Source: Azotobacter vinelandii (GTDB taxonomy: Bacteria > Pseudomonadota > Gammaproteobacteria > Pseudomonadales > Pseudomonadaceae). From it: DNA of 64,000 nt. Location: NCBI RefSeq assembly GCF_001571105.1, contig NZ_BCTD01000003.1; one strand, written 5' to 3'. Positions 1 through 8,253 of the stretch are shown here, piece by piece (positions within the stretch are counted from its first letter, which is position 1; each line of letters starts with the position of its first letter). The position numbers and the translations under genes were made by a program. The notes under the pieces were generated by a model. That model was not told the DNA's origin and did no database searches. It worked only from the letters and a program-made list of their open reading frames with translations.

Positions 1-422
1 CCTTTCCCAGCGGCGCGCGGGTCGATACCGCGGTCGTCGAATACCTCGCGTGCCGCCGCCACGCCGTTCAGGGCGCTGGGAAAGCCGGCATAGACCGCCA
101 TCTGCAGGATCACGTCGATGATCGCCGCCGGTTCGCAGCCCACGTTCAGGGCGCCGCCGATATGCACCTTCAACTGCGGCTGGGCATTGCCCATGGCCGT
201 CAGCGCCGCGACGGTCGCCAGTTCCCGGGTGCAGTAGTCGAGCCCGGGGCGGGAGAAGACGTCGCCGTAGCTGAAGTCGAGGATCCAGTCGGCCAGTTCC
301 GGGGCGATGTCCCGCAACGAGTCGATCACGTTCCGCCCGGCGCCGCCGGCGATTTCCGTCAGTGCGGCTTCGCCCCGGGCGCGGCGGTCATTTTCGGGCG
401 TTTGGCTGGCCATGCCGGTCAT
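1..422 (-). CDS. Carboxymuconolactone decarboxylase-family protein (C-terminus cut by window edge)
   Basis: The gene starts at 422 (MTGMASQTPENDRRARGE) and stays open to the left edge, so only the first 140 residues are visible. The central part has the family look: an E/C/H arrangement in DYCTRELATVAALTAMGN, then KVHIGGALNVGCEP, then a stretch reading VILQMAVYAGFPSALNGVA. Family members decarboxylate gamma-carboxymuconolactone or act as AhpD-like oxidoreductases. The CxxC of AhpD is not seen here, so a decarboxylase-like or uncharacterised role is more likely. The start overlaps the 3' end of the MerR gene by 35 bases on the same strand, so the two are probably co-transcribed and the regulator may control this enzyme. 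Confidence 0.8.
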   Translation of the reverse strand, partial: MTGMASQTPENDRRARGEAALTEIAGGAGRNVIDSLRDIAPELADWILDFSYGDVFSRPGLDYCTRELATVAALTAMGNAQPQLKVHIGGALNVGCEPAAIIDVILQMAVYAGFPSALNGVAAAREVFDDRGIDPRAAGK

Positions 423-858
423 GCTCGCTCCTATCAGAATGATCGAAAGAAGGTTGTTGATCGCGATTGGCGGAAGATTCACGGGCGCTCACCTCGTCCT
501 CGAGTTGTCGATAAATGTCGATCTTCCCGTCGAGCGCTGCCAGGGACCGGCCCAGTTCGTCGAGTCGCCGCGCGACCGCTTGCCGATGCTCCTCGAGCAG
601 TTGCCGCCGCGCGGCCAGGGTGGTTTCGCCCTGCCGGCGCAGTTCGGCATAGCGCTGCATCCGCCGGATCGGCATGCCGGTGCTCCTCAGTCGCAGCAGG
701 AATTCGATCCAGAGCAGGTCCTTCTCGACGAAGACCCGGTGTCCGCTGCTGTCGCGGCCCACGGGGTCGAGCAGGCCGATGCGCTCGTAGTAGCGAAGCG
801 TGTGCGCGCTCAGGCCGAAACGGGCCGCTAGCTGCGAGATGGTCAGGTATTTGCTCAT
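388..858 (-). CDS. MerR-family transcriptional regulator
   Basis: A 156-residue protein with a typical MerR N-terminal winged helix-turn-helix: TISQLAARFGLSAHTLRYYER at residues 6-26, then GLLDP and the RDSSGHRVF wing. A coiled-coil dimerisation helix follows (about 80-125). The C-terminal tail is hydrophilic and lacks conserved metal-binding cysteines, so an organic inducer or redox cue is more likely than a metal. The gene overlaps the start of the carboxymuconolactone decarboxylase-like gene, and regulator plus enzyme as a pair is a common arrangement in this family. The ligand cannot be told from sequence. Confidence 0.85.
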   Translation of the reverse strand: MSKYLTISQLAARFGLSAHTLRYYERIGLLDPVGRDSSGHRVFVEKDLLWIEFLLRLRSTGMPIRRMQRYAELRRQGETTLAARRQLLEEHRQAVARRLDELGRSLAALDGKIDIYRQLEDEVSARESSANRDQQPSFDHSDRSEHDRHGQPNARK

Positions 859-1073
859 GGGAGGAGCCTAGAGGTTCGAGTGCGCTCCAAGTCAAGGGCT
901 CCTGCGGGCCCGGACCGGGCTCCGGTTCGGCGCGCTGCGCGGTTCGAAGCAGAACTCTCGTTCCAACTCGGGGTCGCATAAGACGTGCCTTCGAGCGTTT
1001 CGGTCGGGCCTGCCCCGCCGGTTCCGGCCGCTCGATCGCCGTATCGCCTTTTCCGATAGAGGGTTGCCTGACC

Positions 1074-1505
1074 ATGAAACGCTGTATGACCAGGGTAATG
1101 CTCGTTGGCCTGTTCGCTTTCTTCGCCGTGGGCCAGGCCTCGGCGAGCCTGCAGGAGCGCAATGCCGGCGCCGCGGCCGGCGTCACCGAGCCGAGGGGAG
1201 GCAATCCATGGGCGGCTAGCGCCGCCGCCGTGGGCACGAATGGCCATTTGCTCGCCCACGAGAACGATCGTCATCGGCATGACCATCACGATGGGCACCA
1301 TCGCCACGACGGGTACCACGAACGCTACCGGATCGCCGAGCGTTACCACGATCATGGACGGGCTCATCGGGAGGCGGCGATTCGGCGCCACAGGGCCATG
1401 GAGCGGCGCCGGGCCATCGAACGCCACAGGGAGGCCCACTTCCGTGAAGAGGCCTATCACCACCATCACGACCACCATGAGGTGTTCGAGCACGCCGGTC
1501 GCTGA
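1074..1505 (+). CDS. Small secreted histidine-rich protein
   Basis: Start chosen at the ATG at 1074 because it gives a clear signal peptide (MKRCMTRVMLVGLFAFFAVG, cleavage near AQASA, about residues 18-22). The open frame extends further upstream only as read-through. The mature part of about 120 residues is dominated by His, Arg, Glu and Asp, with HRHDHHDGHHRHDGYHERY around the middle and YHHHHDHHEVF near the end. Such sequences bind Ni, Zn, Cu or Co in other periplasmic proteins; binding here is inferred from composition only. It stands alone between the MerR gene (divergent) and an alpha/beta hydrolase (convergent). No domain family recognised. Confidence 0.6.
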   Translation: MKRCMTRVMLVGLFAFFAVGQASASLQERNAGAAAGVTEPRGGNPWAASAAAVGTNGHLLAHENDRHRHDHHDGHHRHDGYHERYRIAERYHDHGRAHREAAIRRHRAMERRRAIERHREAHFREEAYHHHHDHHEVFEHAGR

Positions 1506-1604
1506 GTCGGCGCGATCGCCGGGGCGGCGGACCGGCCGCCCCGCTTTCGCCGATGCCGCCTTGCCGATGCCCGCCTCGGCGGGCATTGCCTTGTCCGGGG
1601 TCTT

Positions 1605-2429
1605 TCAGCCCTCGATGACGAAGCGCAGCAGTTCGTGGTTGAAGCGCTCGACCTCGATCTGCGCCAGACCGTGCGAACCGCCCGGATAGACGCTCAGGAC
1701 GGCGTTCGGCACCAACTGCGCGGCGCGCCTGGCCGAGGCCTCGATCGGCACGATCTGGTCGTCGTCGCCGTGCACGATCAAGGTCGGCACGTCGATCTTT
1801 TTCAGGTCTTCGCTGAAATCGGTTTCGGAGAACTGCGCGATGCAGTCGTGGACCGGCTTGATCCCGGCGTTCATGCCCTGTAGCCAGAAAGCGTCGCGCA
1901 GGCCCTCGGAAACCTTCGCGCCGGGGCGGTTGAAGCCGTAGAAGCTGGCCGGCAGTTCCTTGAAGAATTGCGCGCGGTTCTCCTGCACGCTCCGGCGGAT
2001 ACCGTCGAACACCTCCTTCGGCACCCCGTCGGGGTTGCCGGGGGTCTTCAGCATCAGCGGCGTCACCGCACCCAGCAGCACCACCTTGGCGATCCGCGCC
2101 GTGCCGTGCCGGCCGATATAGCGGGCCACCTCGCCGCCGCCGGTGGAGTGGCCGACCAGCACGGCGTCGCGCAGATCCAGCGCCTCCAGCAACTGCGCCA
2201 GATCGTCGGCGTACTGGTCCATGGTGTTGCTGTCCCAGGTCTGCTCCGAACGGCCGTGGCCACGGCGGTCGTGGGCGATCACCCGGTAGCCGCGCGGGCC
2301 GAGGAACAGCATCTGGGCATCCCAGGCATCGGCGCAGAGCGGCCAGCCGTGGGAAAAGACGATCGGCTGGCCCGATCCCCAGTCCTTGTAGAAAAGGGTG
2401 GTGCCGTCTTGGAGCGTCAGCGTGGACAT
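1605..2429 (-). CDS. Alpha/beta hydrolase (non-haem chloroperoxidase/arylesterase type)
   Basis: A 274-residue alpha/beta hydrolase starting at MSTLTLQDGTTLFYKDWG. Visible motifs: oxyanion-hole HGWP, nucleophile elbow GHSTGGG (catalytic Ser), acidic residue in HGDDDQIVP, and the catalytic His in GGSHGL near the C-terminus. The opening TLFYKDWGSGQPIVFSHGWP resembles the cofactor-free chloroperoxidase/esterase subfamily. These act as carboxylesterases or perhydrolases in vitro; the natural substrate is unknown. It is cytosolic (no signal peptide) and a single gene, with a purine-rich ribosome site just upstream of the chosen start. A longer open frame upstream is not supported. Confidence 0.85.
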   Translation of the reverse strand: MSTLTLQDGTTLFYKDWGSGQPIVFSHGWPLCADAWDAQMLFLGPRGYRVIAHDRRGHGRSEQTWDSNTMDQYADDLAQLLEALDLRDAVLVGHSTGGGEVARYIGRHGTARIAKVVLLGAVTPLMLKTPGNPDGVPKEVFDGIRRSVQENRAQFFKELPASFYGFNRPGAKVSEGLRDAFWLQGMNAGIKPVHDCIAQFSETDFSEDLKKIDVPTLIVHGDDDQIVPIEASARRAAQLVPNAVLSVYPGGSHGLAQIEVERFNHELLRFVIEG

Positions 2430-2622
2430 GCGCGGATTTCCTCGTATGGGCCGTGATGGCGGCGGGACCGGAGGCTGCTCCCGGCCCGTCCTATCGATTA
2501 CGACTTTGCCGGCGGGCTTTAGTGCCGGCCGGGACCGCTCATCGTTGCCGCAGGAGTCATCGCCGCGTTTCGCCAGTCGATAGGAAAAGCGCTGCCCGCG
2601 GGGACGGCAGCCGGAGAACGAC

Positions 2623-4665
2623 ATGACGCGTAGCGGAAAGATCCTCGTCTGGGCGCTCGGCGGTCTGGCGGCACTGATCGCCACTCTCGTCGTGCTCGTC
2701 GCGACCTTCGACTGGAACCGGCTCAAGCCGCGGATCAACGCCCAGGTCTCCGAAGCCCTGAAGCGTCCCTTCGCCATCGAGGGCGACCTGGCGGTGAACT
2801 GGCGGCGCCCGGCGGAGGAGTCCGGCTGGCGGGCCTGGCTGCCCTGGCCGCGGATCAGCGCCGAAGCGCTGCGCCTGGGCAATCCGGACTGGGCCGAAGG
2901 CGAGCGCTTCGTCAGCCTCGAACGGGTCGAACTGAGCCTGTCGCCGCTGGCCCTGCTCGGCAGGACCGTGCGTATTCCGCAGATCACGCTGGGCGGGCCG
3001 GAGGCCAGCCTCCAGCGCCTGGCCGACGGCCGCGCCAACTGGACTTTCGAGCAGGGCGACGAGGCCGAAGACAAGAAGCCCTCGCCCTGGACCCTCGATA
3101 TCGGCACCGTCCAGTTCGACCGGGCCCTGGTGCGTCTGGACGACCGGGTGCTCAAGGCCGACCTGCAGGTGGAGGTCACGCCTCTCGGCGCGCCGATCCC
3201 CTTCGCGCAGATCGTCGGCGAGGCGCAGGCCGGGCGCGCCGCCCGGGGCGGCAGCCGGCCCCAGGACTACGCTTTCGCCTGGAAGGCGCAGGGCCGCTAC
3301 CAGGGCCAGCCGCTCTCCGGCGAGGGCAAGGTCGGCGGGCTCCTGGCCCTGCAGGACAGCGAATTGCCGTTCCCCGTGCAGGTCGACCTGCGCGCCGGGA
3401 AGAGCCGCCTGCGCGCCGAGGGCACCCTGGTCTCGCCACGCACGCTCAGCGTCCTGGATCTGCGCCTGCGCCTGTCGGGCGACAGCCTCGCCGACCTGCA
3501 TCCGCTGATCGGCGTGACCCTGCCGGATACCGCGGCCTATTCCACCGAGGGGCGGCTGAGCGCCGACCTGCGCGCCGCGGACGGCGCCGAGTACCGCTAT
3601 CGCGACTTCAGCGGCAAGATCGGCGACAGCGACATCCACGGCAACCTCGCCTACGTGGCGGGCAAGCCACGGCCCAAACTGTCCGGCGAACTGACCTCCA
3701 ACCAGTTGCTGTTCCGCGACCTCGGCCCGCTGATCGGTGCCGACACCGGGACCAAACGCGAGGAGTCCGGGCAGCCGCCGGACAAGGCCCTGCCGGTGGA
3801 GGAGTTCCGCACCGAGCGCTGGCGCGACATGGACGCCGACGTGCGCTTCGAGGGCAAGCGCATCGTCCGGAGCAAGGAGTTGCCGATCACCGATCTGTCC
3901 GTCCAGGTGCATCTCGAGAACGGCAGGCTGCGCCTCGAACCGCTGCGCCTGGGCGTCGCCGGCGGACGCCTGGATACCGCGATCGCCCTCGACGGCCGGC
4001 GGACGCCGCTGGACGGCCAGGCCAAGGTGAGCATTCGCGGCCTCGAACTCAAGCGCCTGTTCCCCACCGTCGAGACCATGCGCGACAGCCTCGGCGAGCT
4101 GAACGGCGACGCCAACCTGAGAGGCACCGGCAACTCGGTGGCCGCCCTGCTCGGCTCGGTCGGCGGCGAACTGAAGCTCCTGGTCGACGACGGCACCATC
4201 AGCCGGGCGCTGATGGAACTCGCCGGACTGAATGTCGGCAGCTACGTCGTCGAACGCCTGTTCGGCGACGAGGAGGTCCCGATCAACTGTGCGGCGGCCG
4301 ACGTCGGCTTCAAGAACGGCCTGGCGACCCCGCGGCTGTTCGTCTTCGACACGGAAAACGCGGTGATCAATATCGACGGCTCGGTCGACTTCAAGAGCGA
4401 GGCGATGGATCTCGACATCGTGCCCAAGTCCAAGGGGGTGCGGATCATCTCGCTGCGCTCGCCGCTGTACGTGCGCGGCACCTTCAAGAACCCCGATCCG
4501 GGGGTGCATGCCGAAGGCCTGATCGCGCGCGGTGCCGGCATGGCGGTTCTCGGCGCCGCCGTCGCTCCGGTGGCCGGCCTGCTCGCGCTCGTCGCGCCGA
4601 GTAGCGGAGAGCCGAACAAGTGCGGACCCCTGCTGGAGCGGATGAAGGCCGGCCGGGCGGATTGA
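2623..4665 (+). CDS. AsmA-family inner-membrane/periplasmic protein
   Basis: A 680-residue protein with one N-terminal membrane segment (about residues 9-30, ILVWALGGLAALIATLVVLV) followed by FDWNRLKPRINAQVSEALKRPFAIEGDLAV, the hallmark opening of AsmA proteins. The rest is expected to fold as a long beta-rich periplasmic domain. The AsmA C-terminal region is visible around 480-620 (LNGDANLRGTGNSVAALLGSVGG, VPKSKGVRIISLRSPLYVRGTFKNP). The family is related to bridge-like lipid transfer proteins and affects outer-membrane lipid homeostasis; the individual substrate is unknown. Monocistronic, between two minus-strand genes. Confidence 0.85.
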   Translation: MTRSGKILVWALGGLAALIATLVVLVATFDWNRLKPRINAQVSEALKRPFAIEGDLAVNWRRPAEESGWRAWLPWPRISAEALRLGNPDWAEGERFVSLERVELSLSPLALLGRTVRIPQITLGGPEASLQRLADGRANWTFEQGDEAEDKKPSPWTLDIGTVQFDRALVRLDDRVLKADLQVEVTPLGAPIPFAQIVGEAQAGRAARGGSRPQDYAFAWKAQGRYQGQPLSGEGKVGGLLALQDSELPFPVQVDLRAGKSRLRAEGTLVSPRTLSVLDLRLRLSGDSLADLHPLIGVTLPDTAAYSTEGRLSADLRAADGAEYRYRDFSGKIGDSDIHGNLAYVAGKPRPKLSGELTSNQLLFRDLGPLIGADTGTKREESGQPPDKALPVEEFRTERWRDMDADVRFEGKRIVRSKELPITDLSVQVHLENGRLRLEPLRLGVAGGRLDTAIALDGRRTPLDGQAKVSIRGLELKRLFPTVETMRDSLGELNGDANLRGTGNSVAALLGSVGGELKLLVDDGTISRALMELAGLNVGSYVVERLFGDEEVPINCAAADVGFKNGLATPRLFVFDTENAVINIDGSVDFKSEAMDLDIVPKSKGVRIISLRSPLYVRGTFKNPDPGVHAEGLIARGAGMAVLGAAVAPVAGLLALVAPSSGEPNKCGPLLERMKAGRAD

Positions 4666-4674
4666 GGGCCGCCG

Positions 4675-4815
4675 TCTTCTTGCCTCTCCCCGAGGGCGAG
4701 GGGGCGGGTTCTCGCCATCTTCCCCGGCGCGATCGCGCGCTCTCTGCACTGATTTGCCGGAGCTCCGCTCTCTCCCCTCTCCCTTCAGGGAGAGGGGCCG
4801 GGGGAGAGGGTGCCA
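4675..4815. repeat. Dispersed palindromic repeat (CCTCTCCC/GGGAGAGG type)
   Basis: The stretch between the AsmA gene and the ligase-like gene contains a GC-rich unit with a perfect hairpin: ten-base arms at 4774-4783 and 4788-4797 around the loop ttca. Further CTCTCCCC and GGGGGAGAGG blocks lie on each side. The same kind of unit recurs at 58199-58237. It probably works as a REP-like transcript end or stabiliser between two convergent genes. Confidence 0.65.
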
Positions 4816-4837
4816 TCGGCCCAGCGGCAGTGATGGC

Positions 4838-5968
4838 TCAGCAGGCCGCCGCCCGCGGCAGAGTGTCGGCCAGCCCGCCCGGATGGAACAGTCGATCGTT
4901 GGCGAGCAGGTCGTGGGCCGGCGTGCTGCGGCTCGACAGCAGCCGCGCCAGGGGCGCGAGGCCGGCGACGGCGGTCTCGTTGCCGGCGCGGTCGAGGGCC
5001 TCGGCGGCGGCGTACAGGGCGGCGCGGGCGCCGTTGCGGATCTCGGTATCGTCGAAGGCGTGCAGCGCGGCGCGCCGGTACAGCGCCACGTCCGGGGTTT
5101 CGCTGCGCCCGCGCAGGTTGTTCGCCAGGCAGATGCCGGTCAGCAGGTGGCAGCAGGCGGCGAGCAGTTCCACCGAGGGCATGGCGTCGAAGGCCTTGAA
5201 CTCGATGCGTCCGGCCTCCCGCGCCAGCCGCGCCGGGCGCAGCAGCGGCGAGCGTTCGGCCTGCTCGGCGTACTCTTCGAGGCCGAGGAACAGCTTGACC
5301 GCCGGGCGCTGCTCGCAGCGCAGCCAGGTGCGCCGCGACCAGCCGTGCCAGGGCTGGCCGGCGCAGTATGGCGAGCTGAAGCTGAAGGGCACGATGTAGG
5401 GCGCGTAGTAGTTGAGCTTGCGCGCGGCGTCGAGGTTGCGCCGGGTGCTCCAGTCGGGCAGCGACAGGTTGAGGTCCGGGCCGTAGGTCAGCATCGACAG
5501 CTCCATGCCCTCGTACTCGCGGTCGCCGGCACGCAGGCGCCGTTCGAAGGCGTTGAGCGGCGGCTGGTAGCCGTACCGGGTGCGCAGCGGGTCGAAGCCG
5601 GCGATGGCCAGGCCCAGGCCGTCGCGTTCGAGGCGCGCGGCGAGCTGGCGCTCGATGTCGAGCAGACAGTCGATCGCGACCGCGACGCTCGGGCGCGGCG
5701 GGGTGCGGATTTCCACGCCCTTGGCGACGAAGCCGACGAGGCGCCCCTCCAGGTCGAAGCGCTCGTCGCCTTCCAGATACCAGTAGCCGTTGCGGATACC
5801 CAGGTCGCCCTCGGCCAGCTCCGGGTCGCCGAGGCCGGGCTTGTCGGCCAGCAGCTCGGCGAGCCGGGGGACGTCCAGGGCGTGGATGTCGCGCAGGCGC
5901 CCGGCCTGCGGGCCACGGGTATCGACCAGCAGGTATTCGAATTCGATGCCGTAGTGCACCGCCGGCAT
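4838..5968 (-). CDS. Glutamate-cysteine ligase (GCS2)-like carboxylate-amine ligase
   Basis: A 376-residue protein beginning MPAVHYGIEFEYLLVD; the GIEFEY motif is the first strand of the GCS2/glutamine-synthetase-fold ligases. Other features consistent with the fold are KGVEIRTPPRPS (E and R of the substrate/metal site) and GRIEFKAFDAMPS near residues 255-270. Family members join an amino acid to a carboxylate with ATP; several are not true gamma-glutamylcysteine synthetases, and this one is divergent. It is the last gene of a five-gene overlapping operon and begins 4 bases after the nitroreductase stop. Its product may be a small thiol or amino-acid conjugate used by that system (inference). 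Confidence 0.65.
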   Translation of the reverse strand: MPAVHYGIEFEYLLVDTRGPQAGRLRDIHALDVPRLAELLADKPGLGDPELAEGDLGIRNGYWYLEGDERFDLEGRLVGFVAKGVEIRTPPRPSVAVAIDCLLDIERQLAARLERDGLGLAIAGFDPLRTRYGYQPPLNAFERRLRAGDREYEGMELSMLTYGPDLNLSLPDWSTRRNLDAARKLNYYAPYIVPFSFSSPYCAGQPWHGWSRRTWLRCEQRPAVKLFLGLEEYAEQAERSPLLRPARLAREAGRIEFKAFDAMPSVELLAACCHLLTGICLANNLRGRSETPDVALYRRAALHAFDDTEIRNGARAALYAAAEALDRAGNETAVAGLAPLARLLSSRSTPAHDLLANDRLFHPGGLADTLPRAAAC

Positions 5969-5972
5969 CGGC

Positions 5973-6548
5973 TTAGATCCAGCGGAGGAAGTCGTAGGGG
6001 TCTGGCACAGCCTCATTCGTTGTCTCCTCGGCGTGTTGCGGCGTTCCCAGATACAGGAAGCCGACGATCTGCTCGTTTTCGCCCAGTCCCAGTTCGCGGT
6101 GGAAGCCACGGTCGTACATCAGCCAGCCCGAGCGCCACAGGCCACCGTAGCCGAGGGCACGGGCGGCCAGTTGCATGGCCAGCACGGTGCTGGCGGCGCA
6201 CAGTTGCTGGTCGAACAGCGGTACCACCTTGCTCGGCCGCGGGCTGGCCACCACGGTGATCACCAGCGGCGCGCGATGCGGCATGCGCGGGGTGCGAGCG
6301 ATTTCCGCCTCGCTCCGCCCGGCGGCGACGGCGGCGCGCTGCATGGCCTGGCCCAGGCGGTCCAGGCCCTCGTCGCGGGCGGCGAGGAAGCGGTACGGGC
6401 GCAGGCGCTGGAAGTCCGGCACGCGCAGGGCGGCACGCAGGATCAGCGCCAGCTCCGCGTCGTCCGGCCCCGGCGCGCGCACGCTGTGGCAGGAGCGGCG
6501 GTTGAGCAGCAGGTCCAGGGCCGAATCCGGCGCGGGAGTCGGGATCAT
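5973..6548 (-). CDS. Nitroreductase-family flavoprotein
   Basis: About 191 residues (194 if the in-frame ATG at 6557 is used). The 6548 start overlaps the ABC-ATPase stop as ATGA, which suggests translational coupling. The N-terminal LLLNRRSCHSVRAPGPDDAEL carries the RRS..R phosphate-binding signature of nitroreductases for FMN. YRFLAARDEG, GGLWRSG and LGENEQIVGFLYLGTP (typical C-terminal FMN-site strand) also fit. The family reduces or dehydrogenates organic substrates with NAD(P)H; relatives act in cofactor and peptide biosynthesis (BluB, SagB). Its place between an ATPase and a ligase suggests a biosynthetic redox step. Substrate unknown. Confidence 0.8.
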   Translation of the reverse strand: MIPTPAPDSALDLLLNRRSCHSVRAPGPDDAELALILRAALRVPDFQRLRPYRFLAARDEGLDRLGQAMQRAAVAAGRSEAEIARTPRMPHRAPLVITVVASPRPSKVVPLFDQQLCAASTVLAMQLAARALGYGGLWRSGWLMYDRGFHRELGLGENEQIVGFLYLGTPQHAEETTNEAVPDPYDFLRWI

Positions 6549-7552
6549 TCCGCCCATGTCAGTGTCTCCTCGATGCGCAGGCCGGCGCGCAGTCGTTCGC
6601 GGATGCCCATCAGGGTAGCGTCCAGGCGCTCGATGCGCTCCAGGTTGCGCCGCTCGGCCGCGCTGGTGTCGAGCACCTCGGCGATGCCGCCGTTGCGGAT
6701 CACCAGCCGCCGCGCGCCGCGTAGCGCGAGCAGCGGGTCGTGGGTGGAAATCAGCACGATCTTGGCGCCGCCGACCAGCAGGTCCAGCGCACGCTTGCGG
6801 TCGACCCCGGCGTTCTCGATCTCGTCGATCAGCACCACCGGCGAGGCCGACAGCAGCGCCGCATCGGCGATCATCAGGGCGCGCGTCTGGCCGCCGGAAA
6901 GCTGGGTGACGGAGGTGTCGGCGGCGAACTTCTCGCCGGTCAGGGCATTGGCGCAGGCGATCACGGTGAGCGCCATGCCTTCCGGGTCGGCGACCATCCG
7001 GCAGCGGGCGTGCATTTCGATCAGCTCGCGCACGCTCAGGTCGACGACGAAATTCATGTTCTGCGAGAGCTGTGCGACCAGCTTGCGGTCCGGCGCGTAG
7101 CGCCGTTCCGCGGGCGGCTCGGCGCCGTTGACCAGCACCCGGCGTCCGGTCGGCGTGTCGCCCTGGGCCAGGCATTCGATGTCGGCGAGCAGGCGGCTCT
7201 TGCCCGAGCCGGTCGGACCGACGATGCAGACGATCTCGCCGGCGTGGAAGACCAGTTCCCGGTTCTCGGCGCGCCCCTGCTTGTCGCGCCCGCCGAGCAG
7301 CGTGAGGCTGTCGATCCGCTCATCGGTGGCCTCGGCCAGGGCGCGCACCTCGGCGACCAGCCGTTCCAAGTGATCGAGTAACTGCTCGCGCTGCATGCCG
7401 GCGTCGAACAGCGCCTCGTCGGGCAGCCCGGCCAGCCACTGGCCGACGCTGGCGCCGGGCGCGGCGGGGGGCAGGGCGAGGGCGACGATGAACTCGGCGG
7501 CCACCGGGTGGCGTTCCGGCAGCAGGGCGAAGGGCAGCTCGGCGAGGCTCAT
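6545..7552 (-). CDS. ABC-type ATPase without a membrane partner
   Basis: A 335-residue protein beginning MSLAELPFALLPERHPVAAEF. After an N-terminal extension of about 85 residues, a complete ABC nucleotide-binding domain is visible: Walker A GPTGSGKSR, Q-loop region AQLSQNMNF, signature LSGGQTRA, Walker B VVLIDEIENAG and H-loop STHD. No transmembrane permease occurs in the operon, so a role as a chaperone-like or enzyme-activating ATPase is more likely than transport. It overlaps the upstream GTPase gene by ATGA, and its stop overlaps the nitroreductase start. Coupling to a soluble GTPase is unusual for ABC proteins and resembles metallocofactor assembly factors (inference). Confidence 0.8.
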   Translation of the reverse strand: MSLAELPFALLPERHPVAAEFIVALALPPAAPGASVGQWLAGLPDEALFDAGMQREQLLDHLERLVAEVRALAEATDERIDSLTLLGGRDKQGRAENRELVFHAGEIVCIVGPTGSGKSRLLADIECLAQGDTPTGRRVLVNGAEPPAERRYAPDRKLVAQLSQNMNFVVDLSVRELIEMHARCRMVADPEGMALTVIACANALTGEKFAADTSVTQLSGGQTRALMIADAALLSASPVVLIDEIENAGVDRKRALDLLVGGAKIVLISTHDPLLALRGARRLVIRNGGIAEVLDTSAAERRNLERIERLDATLMGIRERLRAGLRIEETLTWAE

Positions 7553-8253
7553 CGGGAGTCCTCCAGGTCGGCGAAGCGCATCTTTTTCACGTTGCCACGC
7601 TGATGTGTCTCGCCGATGGCGGTCTCGCCGACGCAGTAGGGGCAGACCGCCGCCGGCATCGAGAAGCGCAGGCGGCTGCCGTCCAGATCCGGCGTCGGCG
7701 CGGCGGCGCGGATGTGGCGAACCAGATCGGCGGCGCCCTGGCCGGTGAGACCGTTGCAGAACAGCGCCGGCGCGCCGGGATTGGCCAGGCGCACGTGGAA
7801 GGCGAACACCTCGCGCTCGACCTGGGAAATGATGTCGCCCTTGGTGATCGCCACCAGGTCGGCCAGGCGCAGCATCGGGCCGATCTTCTTCGGCGTGTGC
7901 ACCCCGGCCAGGGCATCGACCACACAGATCGCCAGCACGCCTTCGATGTGCGGCGAGCAGCGGTTGCACAGTCCGGCGCTCTCGCCGATCAGCACGTCGA
8001 GGCCCTGGCGCCGGCCCCAGGCCTGGCAGTCGGTGACATTGGAGACGAAGTAGTGGTCCGGGCACAGGGCGCCGGCCAGGCCGACCGCCACCGGGATGCC
8101 GTGTTTGGCGTAGAGGTGCCCGTCGTCGCTGGACAGGGCGTCGAACTTGGCCACGCCGACGGCGAGGCCTTCCTCCCTGAGCAGCTTGGCGACCTGGAGG
8201 ATGACCGAGGTCTTGCCGACCGACGGCGAGCCGGCCACGGTGATCAGTTGCAT
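7549..8253 (-). CDS. CobW/HypB/UreG-type P-loop GTPase with two CxxC pairs
   Basis: 234 residues. Walker A GSPSVGKTS at residues 8-16. A guanine-specificity motif of the TKxD type is in LADLVAITKGDIIS. Two cysteine pairs are visible: GLCNRCSPHI in the middle and VCPYCVGETA near the C-terminus; both could bind Zn, Ni, Fe or an Fe-S cluster. The G3E GTPases related to it (HypB, UreG, CobW, MMAA-type) insert metals or cofactors into enzymes. Its start lies inside the end of the upstream gene (10-base overlap) and its stop overlaps the ATPase start. The partner enzyme is unknown. Confidence 0.75.
   Translation of the reverse strand: MQLITVAGSPSVGKTSVILQVAKLLREEGLAVGVAKFDALSSDDGHLYAKHGIPVAVGLAGALCPDHYFVSNVTDCQAWGRRQGLDVLIGESAGLCNRCSPHIEGVLAICVVDALAGVHTPKKIGPMLRLADLVAITKGDIISQVEREVFAFHVRLANPGAPALFCNGLTGQGAADLVRHIRAAAPTPDLDGSRLRFSMPAAVCPYCVGETAIGETHQRGNVKKMRFADLEDSR

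Noticed and set aside
162..1505. 447-codon plus-strand frame covering the MerR region
   Set aside because: Only the last 143 codons make sense (signal peptide and His-rich domain); the first part is antisense to the MerR and decarboxylase-like genes.
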